A stretch of DNA of 64,000 nt from Mucilaginibacter sp. SG564 (GCF_013149275.1 NZ_JABGNA010000001.1:372001-436000), one strand, 5' to 3'. Counted from the stretch's first letter, positions 18,783 to 29,328 are shown. Notes: generated by a model from the letters alone, not told the origin. Program-made: numbers and translations.

Positions 18783-19189
18783 TAATAACTATATTAACAA
18801 TTTTAATTGGTTTATTAAATTTTTCCTTAAAGTTTAAGTCAGATAAAATGACCTTCCCTTAGGTTTAGATATCGCAGAATCTATATACTCAAAATTAAAA
18901 GTATAAACTCACAATCACAACGTAGCGAACATATTTACAATAATGGCAATTTAATACATCCGGTACACTAACATGCGCTTATTATCAGTGAGTTATATTG
19001 TTTGATTAATGTTTGTTGAGGTTTTAAATTCTGGCTTTGTGTTGTAACGTGTTGATTGCCTTTGTTTTATGTAAAGTGAAATATTATTGTGATTTTTTGC
19101 TGGTTAAGGAATGTTTAAGGTTTCATTAAGGATTGCGGTTTATTTAGCGACACCAATTAGTCCAATTTTAAACCTATTAAATCTTAAAC
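18783..19189. other. Divergent intergenic region between regulator and second susC
   Basis: About 400 bp, AT-rich. It carries the candidate regulator promoter on the minus strand at 18890-18921. Towards the susC gene only partial promoter matches were seen (for example TTTG followed after 20 bp by TAAATTCT). If the regulator acts locally, its binding sites should be here, but no strong inverted repeat stands out. Confidence 0.5.
18890..18921 (-). promoter_or_regulatory. Candidate promoter of the membrane-anchored regulator
   Basis: On the minus strand GTTG (18921-18918), a 20-bp spacer and TAATTTTG (18897-18890) fit the Bacteroidota consensus. The start codon lies about 108 bp downstream. 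Confidence 0.5.
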
Positions 19190-22100
19190 ATGAAGAAACT
19201 TTTATGTATTCTGTGTTTAACATGGTCTGCGTTAAGCAGTTTTGCACAAAGCCATGTTATTAAAGGAAAGGTGATTGATGAAACCGGGGTTCCCTTGCCC
19301 GGGGTTACTGTCACCCTCAAACAAACCCAACGCCGTACGGCATCCGATAAAGACGGTATTTACGCCATTGATTTGGGAACTCTTAACAATAATGTGCTGG
19401 TATTTTCATTTGTAGGTTACCAGACCCAGGAAGTAAGTATTACTGGGAAAACGGTAATTGACATTAAGCTGCTGCCCGATTCCAAAGATCTCAGCGAGGT
19501 GGTGATCAGCGCGCTAAACATTCCCCGGGCAAAAAAATCATTAGGTGTTGCGCAACAAAGTGTAAACGTAAACGAGATGACAGAGGCTCGCGCGGGCAAT
19601 ATTGCCGATCTGCTTGACGGCAAGGTTTCCGGGTTACAGATATCAACCAGTGGCCAGCCGACGGGATCAACAAGGGTACAGATTCGTGGTGCTAATTCCA
19701 TTACAGGTAATAACCAGCCGTTGTGGGTGGTTGACGGCGTCCCTATCGACAACAATGACTCCAATGGCCAGGTAGGTAACCTTGACTATGGCAATAATGC
19801 AGCCGACCTTAACCCCGATGACATTGAAAGCATCGAGGTGCTGAAAGGCCCGAATGCCGCGGCGCTTTATGGTTCAAAAGCCGCTAACGGAGCTATTTTG
19901 GTCACCACAAAAAAAGGCAAGAAAAATGCTGGCATGGGCATTTCAGTGAACAGCAACTACATGGCGTCAAGGGTATTGCAGTTTCCCGAATTTCAGAATG
20001 TTTACGGCGAAGGGGGGAACGGCCGGTTATCAGGTACGTTGGTAGGGCCATTAGGATCTGGTGTGATACAAGCCGGTACTGGTGGCGGTCGTAACTGGGG
20101 GGTACCCATGCTGGGGCAACCATATTTAACTTTTGACGGTAAACAAACCACCTACTCGCCAAATCCAGAAACGGTTACCGGGTTGTATAAGGTGGGAGTA
20201 GCATCATCACAAAACGTGGCTTTCAGTAACGCTACTGATAATTCAGCTATTCGTTTTTCTTATACCCGGTATGATGCTAATGATGTGGTGCAAAAGCAAA
20301 ACCAGGTGGCTAAGAATAATTTTCAGTTAAGTACCAGCAAAGATTTTACCCCATTTATTAAGATCGAAACACGCCTCCAATATATACAGGAAAGGGTAAC
20401 CAACCGTACCTATCGTAATGAGGATCCGGCAAACCCACTAAATTATCTGATCAACGCGGTAACCAGCATACCATTGAGCAGCTTGATCCCCTGGAAAGAT
20501 GCCAATGGAAATGCTTTTAACGGAGGTGGTAACGGAGGGATTGAAAATCCATATTGGGATATCAATGAGAATGGTAACCAGGATGTGCACAATACCATTA
20601 TCGGCGGGGTAACTGCTACGGTTAAGATTTTTAAAGATTTGCAATTTCGCGCACAGCAATCAGGTAATTTATTGTGGGGCAACCGGTATACTTTTATTCA
20701 GAAAGGCTCACTGTCCAACATTAACGGATCATATAACGAATTTCAGCAAAATAATAGGGTATGGAATACCGAAGGCTTGTTGATGTACAATAAACGGATC
20801 TCCGATTTTTCGATTGTAGCTAATGTGGGTGGCAACCTACGCAAAACAGATTATTACAATACCAGCGCTGGTACATCATCGCTGGCGGTTCATGATGTTC
20901 GCAGTTTGGCCAATACTACCAGTATTATTACGGCTAATGAATCTTTTTTAAGATCTCAGGTAAACTCCGTATATGGCACCGCCAATTTGGGGTATAAGGA
21001 CTTTCTTTATCTTGACCTGACCGGCAGAAACGATTGGTCGTCAACGCTGCCTCCTGCAAACGCATCGTTCTTTTATCCATCGGCAAGCGCCAGCTTTGTA
21101 TTTACGGAGCTTTGGAAAGGTATATCACCTAACTTTTTGAATTTTGGTAAAATTAGGGCGTCTATAGCACGTGTGGGTAATGACACAAGTCCGTACAATT
21201 TGTATAACGCTTTTGTAAACTCAGGCAACTTTAACGGTATTAATTATATGACGTTTGAGTCGCAACTAAAAAACAAAAACCTGAAACCGGAGCTCACTAC
21301 CTCAACCGAATTGGGGCTGGAGCTGCACTTTATGAATAATCGCCTTAGCATTGATGCCGATGTTTATAAATCAAAAACTATAAACCAATTGCTTACCGGT
21401 AACACTCCACCCGAGTTTGGTTTTACTACGCAAATATTAAATGCCGGCGAGATTCAAAATAAGGGTGTGGAAGTTACGCTCACCGGAACCCCCATCCGCA
21501 CCAAAAACTTTAGCTGGGATGCTACCTACAACTTCTCGCTCAACCGGAACCTGGTTAAGTCTTTAACTCCGGGTATACCATCTGTATACCTGGGTGGAGC
21601 GGTTACTGCAGGTGTTTATGCCGAGGTTGGTAAACCCATAGGTGTAATCAGGGCGCAGGATCAGGCCTATTCGTCAGATGGTTATGCCATCATTAATCAA
21701 ACCACAGGGATACCTTATTTTACTTCTATAAATCCTATTGTAGGCTACGCAAGTCCGCGTGCTTTGATGTCATTTGGATCAAATTTTAGATATAAGAATT
21801 TCTCGTTTAACTTCCTGGTGTCAAGCCGTATTGGTGGTTCATTATTTTCCGGAACGGGATATCGTTACTTCATATCTGGTGTGGCGACACAAACGTTGGG
21901 CGGACGTGATGCCTGGCTATTTAGCGATGGCGTGTTAGGTGAAAATGCCAACGAGCAAACGGGTATAACCAGTATATATAACCTGCCATATCTGGCAGCT
22001 GGTCGTGTAAAAGGTTCCATTTACCCTGGTTACTATCCTGTATTGGGTAGTAACGGACAGCCTATTGTGGATGCCAACGGTAATTACGTAGCTAACTTGT

Positions 22101-22426
22101 CAGCACCAAATACCAAATATATCTCGCCACAAACTTATTGGCAACAAACTAATCATATATCGCATCTATACACCTATGATGCCTCCTATGTGAAGTTATC
22201 GCAAGTAATTGTGGGCTACTCATTGCCAGCAAGACTGCTCAGGGGTACGCCGTTCCGATTGGCTACGCTGTCATTAGTAGGGCGTAACTTGTGGACAATC
22301 TTCCAGAAAACGCCGCGCGGTATCGATCCGGAATCCGCTGCTTATTCGGGCAACGCCCAGGGACTTGAAGTGGGTGGATCGCTTCCTTATGCAACCTATG
22401 GTGCCGACTTAAAATTTTCGCTATAA
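19190..22426 (+). CDS. SusC/RagA family TonB-linked outer membrane receptor (PUL half B)
   Basis: Outer-membrane glycan importer of 1078 aa. The signal peptide ends at SSFAQ (residue 20). The beta-sandwich contains GKVIDETGVPLPGVTVTLKQ. The plug contains STRVQIRGANSITGNNQPLWVVDGVPIDNND and SIEVLKGPNAAALYGSKAANGAILVTTKKGK. The barrel carries repeated aromatic-rich strands and ends in YATYGADLKFSL. It belongs to a different SusC branch from the receptor at 10109 (DDIESIEVLKGPNAAALYGS instead of LEILKDASATAIYGS), so the two PUL halves probably import different ligands. Its SusD partner starts five bases after the stop codon. Confidence 0.95.
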   Translation: MKKLLCILCLTWSALSSFAQSHVIKGKVIDETGVPLPGVTVTLKQTQRRTASDKDGIYAIDLGTLNNNVLVFSFVGYQTQEVSITGKTVIDIKLLPDSKDLSEVVISALNIPRAKKSLGVAQQSVNVNEMTEARAGNIADLLDGKVSGLQISTSGQPTGSTRVQIRGANSITGNNQPLWVVDGVPIDNNDSNGQVGNLDYGNNAADLNPDDIESIEVLKGPNAAALYGSKAANGAILVTTKKGKKNAGMGISVNSNYMASRVLQFPEFQNVYGEGGNGRLSGTLVGPLGSGVIQAGTGGGRNWGVPMLGQPYLTFDGKQTTYSPNPETVTGLYKVGVASSQNVAFSNATDNSAIRFSYTRYDANDVVQKQNQVAKNNFQLSTSKDFTPFIKIETRLQYIQERVTNRTYRNEDPANPLNYLINAVTSIPLSSLIPWKDANGNAFNGGGNGGIENPYWDINENGNQDVHNTIIGGVTATVKIFKDLQFRAQQSGNLLWGNRYTFIQKGSLSNINGSYNEFQQNNRVWNTEGLLMYNKRISDFSIVANVGGNLRKTDYYNTSAGTSSLAVHDVRSLANTTSIITANESFLRSQVNSVYGTANLGYKDFLYLDLTGRNDWSSTLPPANASFFYPSASASFVFTELWKGISPNFLNFGKIRASIARVGNDTSPYNLYNAFVNSGNFNGINYMTFESQLKNKNLKPELTTSTELGLELHFMNNRLSIDADVYKSKTINQLLTGNTPPEFGFTTQILNAGEIQNKGVEVTLTGTPIRTKNFSWDATYNFSLNRNLVKSLTPGIPSVYLGGAVTAGVYAEVGKPIGVIRAQDQAYSSDGYAIINQTTGIPYFTSINPIVGYASPRALMSFGSNFRYKNFSFNFLVSSRIGGSLFSGTGYRYFISGVATQTLGGRDAWLFSDGVLGENANEQTGITSIYNLPYLAAGRVKGSIYPGYYPVLGSNGQPIVDANGNYVANLSAPNTKYISPQTYWQQTNHISHLYTYDASYVKLSQVIVGYSLPARLLRGTPFRLATLSLVGRNLWTIFQKTPRGIDPESAAYSGNAQGLEVGGSLPYATYGADLKFSL

Positions 22427-22430
22427 AATC

Positions 22431-24158
22431 ATGAAAAAGATCATCATATATTTAACGGTATTACTTGTTGCCTTTACCGTATCCTGTACCAAGGATTTTA
22501 CCAAAATCAATACAAACCCGGCCAGTTTCACATCAGCAGCACCCGAAGCTGTTTTAACCAGTGCCTTTGTAAATACTATCAATAAGTTTGAATCCAACAA
22601 TGTGGTTTATCTATGGGAATATTCCCATTTGATCGATCCTGTTGGTCGCTATATTGGTGGTGATGATGGTGGTGGCGCCACCTGGACCTTATTTTATGCC
22701 AATGTATTAGGTTCTACACGTCAGCTAAAAAAACTATACCAGGGCAATCCGGCCTATACCAATCGCATGGCTATCACCGATATATGGGAATGTTATGTAT
22801 ACACTTACCTAGTGGGTTGTTATGGCCCGATACCCTATGATAATGCAGGTAAAACAGACAACACCGATGTGGAATACAACGATGAAAATAGTATTTATAC
22901 TTCGCTGCTTGCCCGTCTTAAAGCTGATGCTGCAACCATCAACACCTCCGGAGATAAATTTAATCCGGATGTGATATACAACGGCGATATGACCAAATGG
23001 ATAAAATTTGCCAATACCCTACGCTTACGGATAGCTTTAACGGTACAAAATAATCTGCCCGATGTGGCTGCTGCTAACATCAAAGAACTGATGGGTAATG
23101 AAAGCACGCTGATTAGTTCAGAGGCTGATGATCCTAAACTAACCTATGGCACAGCTACAGGTAGCCAATCGCCTTATAACGTGATGTTGGTTCAGGGCAC
23201 ATCTTATCAAGGTACGGCTACGCCCGTTATGAGCGATTATGTGTTCACTTATTTCCGTTCCTATCATGATCCGCGTCTGGATGCTTATTTTAACAAGGCT
23301 GCAACACCTTTTAATATCCAGGATACGCTGACCAGTAAAAATGACAACCTGCATTATGTGGTTATTTATCCTATTCCGCACCTGGGGCAACCTAAATCAC
23401 TCGCGCTATTAAGCCAATGGGGACTTCAAAATCCGCCTTTTGCCGGGTCTACGGTGCCGGTTAACTTTAGCACGCTGCCAGCAGCATTGACGGCTGCAAC
23501 CAGGCCGTTTTATATGATGACCTATGCCGAGGTTTGCTTTATGAAAGCCGAAGCAGCCCAGCGCGGATACGGAGGTTCGCAAACCGCCGATCAGTATTAC
23601 TATGCTGGCATCAACGCTAACTTTGCCTTTTGGGGATTAACGCCAGCTCAGGCTGCCGCCTACCAGGCGCAGGATGGTATTAAATGGAATACCGCGGGTA
23701 AAGGGTTTAACTATGATCTGGGTTTTATCAATACCAGTATTCCCGCCGATAACCTGACCAAAATATGGATACAGGAGTGGATAAACTTTTTTGACGATGA
23801 AGCTTTTGAGGCCTGGGTATTACAGCGTCGCACACGCAATTTAGTGCTGCCACCGCATACCAATCCAGGTAGCGTTAACGTCCTTACAACTTACTCTAAC
23901 CTGAACGATCGTTGGGCTTATCCTATAAAGAATGAAGTGCAGAATAATCCAATAGGTTATGCCAACGGTGTAAAGTTACTGGGGGGGGCCGGCGATTATG
24001 TATTTACTCCCTTGAAGATAGAACCACAGTACACTCCAACTGATTGGACGAAGGCGCATGCGTTTGTAGATCTGAGTTTTGTGCAAAAATGGTATGGCAA
24101 CAACATTGAAGATCTTACCGCGGCAGGTATCAAATACACTGTACTATCTACTTACTAA
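22431..24158 (+). CDS. SusD/RagB-like nutrient-binding lipoprotein (SusD-like_2 subfamily)
   Basis: Surface lipoprotein of 575 aa pairing with the receptor just upstream. The lipobox TVSC is at residues 16-19. The pattern FTKINTNPASFTSAAPEAVLTSAFVNT near the N-terminus, then WECYVYTYLVGCYGPIPYDNAG and MTKWIKFANTLRLRIAL, marks the SusD-like_2 group. This differs from the canonical RagB/SusD group seen at 13173 and 37634. The late segment LTKIWIQEWINFFDDEAFEAWVLQRRT corresponds to the conserved helix that packs against SusC. Only 14 bp separate it from the following GH99-like lipoprotein, so co-transcription is near certain. Confidence 0.94.
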   Translation: MKKIIIYLTVLLVAFTVSCTKDFTKINTNPASFTSAAPEAVLTSAFVNTINKFESNNVVYLWEYSHLIDPVGRYIGGDDGGGATWTLFYANVLGSTRQLKKLYQGNPAYTNRMAITDIWECYVYTYLVGCYGPIPYDNAGKTDNTDVEYNDENSIYTSLLARLKADAATINTSGDKFNPDVIYNGDMTKWIKFANTLRLRIALTVQNNLPDVAAANIKELMGNESTLISSEADDPKLTYGTATGSQSPYNVMLVQGTSYQGTATPVMSDYVFTYFRSYHDPRLDAYFNKAATPFNIQDTLTSKNDNLHYVVIYPIPHLGQPKSLALLSQWGLQNPPFAGSTVPVNFSTLPAALTAATRPFYMMTYAEVCFMKAEAAQRGYGGSQTADQYYYAGINANFAFWGLTPAQAAAYQAQDGIKWNTAGKGFNYDLGFINTSIPADNLTKIWIQEWINFFDDEAFEAWVLQRRTRNLVLPPHTNPGSVNVLTTYSNLNDRWAYPIKNEVQNNPIGYANGVKLLGGAGDYVFTPLKIEPQYTPTDWTKAHAFVDLSFVQKWYGNNIEDLTAAGIKYTVLSTY

Positions 24159-24172
24159 TCAATGATAATAAA

Positions 24173-25303
24173 ATGAAAAAGAGACACATATATCGCTACA
24201 GTCTGCTGCTATTGTTAATATCGGCAGGGTTATTTTCCTGTAAAAAAAACGATCCCAGTGTAAAAGATAATTTTTTAAACTATCAGATACCCGATGTTCC
24301 TGTAACTTCCAATTATACGGTAGGGGCGTTCTATTACACCTTTACTACACTTAATGCCAATGTTACGCAGATACCAACGGTTGGCAAATATGGCTATACC
24401 AACGGCTTGCCGCCTGCCGGAATAATGCAGCAACATATAGCCGATGCGGGAATAGCTAAAATTGATTATTTTATATTTTCGGTACGCTCTCCTACATTGG
24501 ATAACAAAAACTACCTGGTTGATTCAACCACAGTGAACGCATTTTTAACAGCTCCAAACAGTGCGGGCATAAACTTTGCACTTTCCTATAACCTCAATAC
24601 GGGGCTGCTGGGTATTACCAATTCTGGTGGTACTACGGGTAATGGCGTAACCATCGAAACTGACCCGGTAAAACTGGCTGCATTTTATAATGATTTTAAA
24701 AGGTTGGCCTTTTTTCTTGGCAAAACTAATTATCAAAAAGTTAACGGAAAATATCTGCTGATCATCAACAATGCGCAGGATCTGAATTCCAAAGATAACG
24801 TGGCTTTGTATAAACAACTCCGGGTTAATTTATCGATCTTGGGTTTTGATCTGTACATCGTAGGGATGCAAAACCGGTGGTCGCCGCCTGAGCGTTATTA
24901 TTATCGTTTTCAAAACTGTACGGATGCTATGTATGAGGCCAACATGGGTGATGTGGCTGGAGATAATGACCGTTATTGGAATTTTCCCCAATATACCGAT
25001 CAGAACTGGGCTTACTGGAAAAAGACCATCGAGGCCTGGAACATGGAATTTGTGCCTTGCGTAATGGGCGGTTACAATTACCAGATCAATAATCCAACTA
25101 CCAATCAGCTCAGCGTTCAACGTACCGCTGATGGTAGCTGGTACAAAACATTTACCAATGTAGCCAAACGTAACGCCTCTAAAAGCAGGCTCATTTTTGT
25201 CGACTCGTTCAATAATTTCTCGGTCGATTCGCAAATTGAACCCACACAAGCTTACGGTAACACTTACCTGGATATTACTCGAAAGGCTTTTAAATTGAAC
25301 TAA
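24173..25303 (+). CDS. GH99/WbsX-like lipoprotein with degenerate catalytic motif
   Basis: Lipoprotein of 376 aa with the lipidated cysteine at residue 23 (GLFSC). The fold pattern of GH99-like/WbsX proteins is visible: TVGAFYYTFTT, QQHIADAGIAKIDYFIFSVRSP, NGKYLLIINNAQDL, and EFVPCVMGGYNY. Where active relatives usually carry a WNEW-x-EG-x-x-LEP segment, this protein reads SFNNFSVDSQIEPT (about 345-358), so the expected acidic residues are replaced by N and V. It may therefore bind rather than cleave glycan, or use other residues. It lies directly after the susCD pair, the position where surface glycan-binding proteins often occur in PULs. Confidence 0.65.
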   Translation: MKKRHIYRYSLLLLLISAGLFSCKKNDPSVKDNFLNYQIPDVPVTSNYTVGAFYYTFTTLNANVTQIPTVGKYGYTNGLPPAGIMQQHIADAGIAKIDYFIFSVRSPTLDNKNYLVDSTTVNAFLTAPNSAGINFALSYNLNTGLLGITNSGGTTGNGVTIETDPVKLAAFYNDFKRLAFFLGKTNYQKVNGKYLLIINNAQDLNSKDNVALYKQLRVNLSILGFDLYIVGMQNRWSPPERYYYRFQNCTDAMYEANMGDVAGDNDRYWNFPQYTDQNWAYWKKTIEAWNMEFVPCVMGGYNYQINNPTTNQLSVQRTADGSWYKTFTNVAKRNASKSRLIFVDSFNNFSVDSQIEPTQAYGNTYLDITRKAFKLN

Positions 25304-25309
25304 AATAAA

Positions 25310-25348
25310 GCAAGAAGCAGGCATGCTATTAGCATGTCTGCTTCTTGC
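25310..25348 (+). terminator. Strong hairpin between GH99-like and GH2 genes
   Basis: GCAAGAAGCAG (25310-25320) pairs perfectly with CTGCTTCTTGC (25338-25348), with a further inner stem CATGCT/AGCATG. No T run follows, so it may stabilise the upstream message rather than terminate. Confidence 0.55.
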
Positions 25349-25392
25349 TCATAGCATCCGGAGAGCTGCAATAACATTAATATATCTACCTA

Positions 25393-28300
25393 ATGAATGT
25401 ACTTACAAAAACTTTAAGCACGCTGGTATTGCTGGGTTTAACTACCAGTAGATTATACGCACAGGATAATACATTAACTGAAAACTTTGAAAACCCCGGT
25501 CATCACTATCAAAAAACAGGTCGGGGGGAATGTCGTATCTCCAATGGGGTATTAACCACCAAAGATGCCTACCTGAGTTTTGGCGATGCCAATTGGAAAA
25601 ATTATGAGATCAGTTTCAGAGCGAGGGTACCCGATACGGTAAAACATGTCCAGATATGTGCAGGATTTCGGGCCGGTAACCGCGACGACTGGTATATACT
25701 CATGCTCAAAGGAGGAATTCAGCAGGATATCTACCTCGCCCGGTTGGGTTATATGGGTAGTGATGACTTCCTGGCCCTGCGCCGATTGGATTTTCACCCT
25801 GAACCGGGAAAATGGTATAATTTCAGAGTACAGGCATGCGGCAAACGTATCAGAGTGTTTTTAAACAACGAAAATTTGCCGCGTATTGATATTGCCGATT
25901 CATTAGCTTATTTATCGCCACAAGGGCAGGTAACCTTAGGTGGCAGTTGGATTACCAATGAGTTTGATGATCTGGTGATTAAACCATTAGGGGAAGATCA
26001 GTTAAAAAATACGCGTATAGAGGAATATTCAGTAGCCGTAAAAAACAAAGAGGTATTACGTCGGCAACAGCGCAGTACTTATAAACCGATTTCTGTTGAA
26101 CAGATGAAAAGTGGTCGTACGGTTGTTTCTCTTAATGGTCAATGGCTGTTTTCGCCGGGGTATGAAGCAACAGAACAAACTAAAGCAGTAGACCCCGAAG
26201 AAAGTGATCGAAACTGGCATGTATTAACCGTTCCCAATTTTTGGAACCCCACCCGCGTTTGGCTTCACGGAGAAAAATATAATAATGACAGCAAAGGTGT
26301 GGCCGATAACTACTATCAAAAAGAAACTGCCCGTTGTGAGGCTTACACATTTGATTATAAAAAAACAAATGTAGGTTGGTACCGCCAATGGATCACTCTG
26401 CCAAACGATATCGATGCCAAAAATCTGCAGCTTTCATTTGATGCGGTATCTAAAGTAGCCGAGGTATATATCAATGGACATAAGTCCGGAAGCCACATTG
26501 GTATGTTTGGCAATTTTGAATTAGATGGTACGGGTTTATTTAAACCGGGGAAAAACCTGGTGGCAGTAAAAGTAATCAGGGATTATGTAAAGGACATTAA
26601 AGATGCAGATAAAGTAATGGACGTCGCAGTTACCGTACCTGTTACCCAAAAAATGATGAAGGATCTGGCACATGGGTTTTTTGGCGATGACCCCGCCGGT
26701 ATCTGGCAACCTGTATCGTTGATCATTAGCGATCCGATGCGGATACAGGATGTGTTTATTAAACCCAATCTTAGTGGTGCTGATATGGACATCACGGTGA
26801 AAAATTACACCGATAAGGCGGTGCCGTTTTCAGTTGCCGCTGATATACATGGTGTGCCGCTTAAAGATGCATTATATAACCATACCATACTTGATCAGCA
26901 GCAACTTCAACCAGGCGAGGAACGGACTTTTACCGCAACCATAAAGGGGCTACAACCCAGAATCTGGTCGCCAGAACATCCTGACCTGTATGATTTTAAT
27001 TTTAAGCTTACAACGGCCGATGGTCATGAAACTGATTCGAAGGTTATCCGGTCCGGCTTCCGCGTGTTTAAGGCCGAAGGTGATTACTTATACCTGAACG
27101 GCAAGCGCTATTGGTTGCGGGGTGCTAATCAAACACCACTAGGATTAGCCCCCAATGACACTTTGTTGGCAGATACCTTTACCAAACTCATGAATAAAGG
27201 CAATATGCTGGTTACCCGTACGCATACTGTACCCGGTACTGAAACCTGGATGGATGCCTTTGATAAAAATGGTATTGGTGTAAGTTATGAGGGTACTTGG
27301 TCGTGGCTGTTTCTGAGTAGCAGTATGCCTTCACAAAATCTTATCGATCTGTGGAAACAGGAATTTTATGATCTGTTAAAAAAATATCGCAACCATCCTT
27401 CCTTATGGATCTGGACGGTAAATAATGAAATGAAGTTTTATGATAACGACCCCGACACGGAGCGCGCCAAAGTAAAAATGAAGATCATCTCTGATGTGGT
27501 AAAACATATGCGGCAGATTGACCCTACACGCCCAATAGTATTTGACTCTAATTACCATCGCAATACCAAACGTTTTGGTGACGATTTTTATAAAGATATT
27601 GATGACGGTGATATCGATGATCAACACGCCTATCTCAACTGGTACGACTATTCTATATTCGATTATTTTAAAGGCGAGTGGCAACAAAAGTACAAAAACA
27701 GCGGCCGTCCGCTTATCAGCCAGGAAATGTCGACCGGTTATACGGATGAAACCGGTCATGCCACGCGTTTTTATAACTATGTTCACCAAAACCCGGAGTC
27801 GCTGGCTGGCAAATTTACTTATGAATATAGCGATCCTGCTTATTTCATGAAACCGCAGGCCTTTATTACCAAAGAACTGGCTGAAGCTTTACGCCGTAGC
27901 GATGACCGTTCTGCCGGGATATTGCATTTCGCCTTGATCACCTGGTTTACCAATGTTTATCAGCATGATCATATCAAGCCGTTCCCGGTATTTTACGATA
28001 TGCAAAAGGCCTTGCAGCCTGTGCTGGTATCTGCTGAGCTTTGGGGACGGCACTTTTACGCTGGTACAAAATTGCCTGTACGCTTTTGTGTTATAAACGA
28101 CCAGGAGGATGGTTCTGTATTGCCCGCATCAACACTGCAATGGAAGCTTATGGGTGACAAGGATGCTGTATTAGCGAGTGGAAATATAGCTGTGCTACAG
28201 GTTGATCATTATAGCCGTCACTGGATAGAGCCGCAGATCGATATTCCAGATAAACTGCCTCAGCAAAAACAAAATGCCCAACTACAACTGCAATTAATAG

Positions 28301-29019
28301 TCAATGATAAAACTGTTTCAGTAAACAGTTATGAAGTTTTGTTGGCGGCGAAACCCAGTCTGCAGGCTCGTAAACTGGCAGATAAAAAAATAGTTGTATT
28401 TGATGCCTTTAGCAACATAACTACTGTGTTGAAATATTTAGGCATTCAGTATACGGCTTTACCCACGTTGGCAGATGTGCTGAAACAAAAGGCGGATGTA
28501 TACTTACTCTCCGGACTTGACTCGCTGAGCACCACAACGTCTGATATTGAACAGATCAGGCAGTTGGTTCATAACGGACGGAAGGTTTTGCTGTCTGGTT
28601 CGGGTAGTGTGGCGCACATTTTATATCCGGAATATATCAGGAGTTTGCTTAAAGAGAAAGGCGAGATCACCAATATAGATATTCCCGAGTCTTCCATATT
28701 TGATGGCATTGAACCTTTGGAAATACGTTATCTGAATAATAACCAGCCCGAAAGTCCGTCGGTGATATCAGGTGCTTATCGGATTAATCGTGATGCGCAT
28801 GTGGAGGCACTGGCATCATTCATCAAAATACACGGTTATCTCTCGGGTAATGTTAATGAAAGAATGCGTGCGCTTGATAAGATCAAAGGATTTCCGATTG
28901 TTAAAATCAACGACGGCAAGGGAGCAGTGCTATTGTCCGAGATAAGACTTGATAAGGCGATTACCGATCCTGTTGCAGGTAGGCTGTTGATCAATATGCT
29001 GCTTGATTTAACCAGGTAA
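25393..29019 (+). CDS. Glycoside hydrolase family 2 enzyme with N-terminal LamG-like domain
   Basis: Secreted exo-glycosidase of 1208 aa. The signal peptide ends at RLYAQ (residue 24). Residues about 30-200 form a concanavalin/DUF1080-like jelly roll (WKNYEISFRARVPD, WYNFRVQACGKRIRVFLNNE, GQVTLGGSWITNEFDDLVIKPL). The GH2 sugar-binding domain (about 230-430), immunoglobulin-like domain (about 435-560) and TIM barrel (about 565-870) follow. WIWTVNNEMKFYDND gives acid/base E679, and LISQEMSTGYTDETG gives nucleophile E778. The last 300 residues hold further beta domains and a Rossmann-like segment (KADVYLLSGLDSL). GH2 covers beta-galactosidase, beta-glucuronidase and beta-mannosidase; the subtype cannot be fixed by eye. 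The N-terminal lectin-like extension is unusual. Confidence 0.88.
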   Translation: MNVLTKTLSTLVLLGLTTSRLYAQDNTLTENFENPGHHYQKTGRGECRISNGVLTTKDAYLSFGDANWKNYEISFRARVPDTVKHVQICAGFRAGNRDDWYILMLKGGIQQDIYLARLGYMGSDDFLALRRLDFHPEPGKWYNFRVQACGKRIRVFLNNENLPRIDIADSLAYLSPQGQVTLGGSWITNEFDDLVIKPLGEDQLKNTRIEEYSVAVKNKEVLRRQQRSTYKPISVEQMKSGRTVVSLNGQWLFSPGYEATEQTKAVDPEESDRNWHVLTVPNFWNPTRVWLHGEKYNNDSKGVADNYYQKETARCEAYTFDYKKTNVGWYRQWITLPNDIDAKNLQLSFDAVSKVAEVYINGHKSGSHIGMFGNFELDGTGLFKPGKNLVAVKVIRDYVKDIKDADKVMDVAVTVPVTQKMMKDLAHGFFGDDPAGIWQPVSLIISDPMRIQDVFIKPNLSGADMDITVKNYTDKAVPFSVAADIHGVPLKDALYNHTILDQQQLQPGEERTFTATIKGLQPRIWSPEHPDLYDFNFKLTTADGHETDSKVIRSGFRVFKAEGDYLYLNGKRYWLRGANQTPLGLAPNDTLLADTFTKLMNKGNMLVTRTHTVPGTETWMDAFDKNGIGVSYEGTWSWLFLSSSMPSQNLIDLWKQEFYDLLKKYRNHPSLWIWTVNNEMKFYDNDPDTERAKVKMKIISDVVKHMRQIDPTRPIVFDSNYHRNTKRFGDDFYKDIDDGDIDDQHAYLNWYDYSIFDYFKGEWQQKYKNSGRPLISQEMSTGYTDETGHATRFYNYVHQNPESLAGKFTYEYSDPAYFMKPQAFITKELAEALRRSDDRSAGILHFALITWFTNVYQHDHIKPFPVFYDMQKALQPVLVSAELWGRHFYAGTKLPVRFCVINDQEDGSVLPASTLQWKLMGDKDAVLASGNIAVLQVDHYSRHWIEPQIDIPDKLPQQKQNAQLQLQLIVNDKTVSVNSYEVLLAAKPSLQARKLADKKIVVFDAFSNITTVLKYLGIQYTALPTLADVLKQKADVYLLSGLDSLSTTTSDIEQIRQLVHNGRKVLLSGSGSVAHILYPEYIRSLLKEKGEITNIDIPESSIFDGIEPLEIRYLNNNQPESPSVISGAYRINRDAHVEALASFIKIHGYLSGNVNERMRALDKIKGFPIVKINDGKGAVLLSEIRLDKAITDPVAGRLLINMLLDLTR

Positions 29020-29328
29020 ACACATTGGGGCATCTAAATCTCAAAATAAATAATATTGAAATTTATTATATCATATATCTTATTAAGATTTTTTTAAGTA
29101 TTGATTAATGTTTTAAAAGAAATTAGCAGTTATAACCAATTATTATGCTGTCTGTGATGATACCTTGACAGCGTGTGCTAACCTTAATTAATAGTGTTTG
29201 TTCTACTTCCCGTCGTGAAGATGGTGGTTTATGTACGTGATTGGTAGTGGCCTCCGGTCTTAAGATCGTGTTGCGCTTTACCGATAGGAATAATCTTTTG
29301 CATTTACTAACCAATAAATACAAACCAA
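29020..29328. other. Intergenic region upstream of the GH71/99-like lipoprotein
   Basis: About 310 bp, AT-rich at its start. No complete promoter consensus, RNA or repeat was found. It may hold a separate promoter for the following two genes. Confidence 0.4.
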
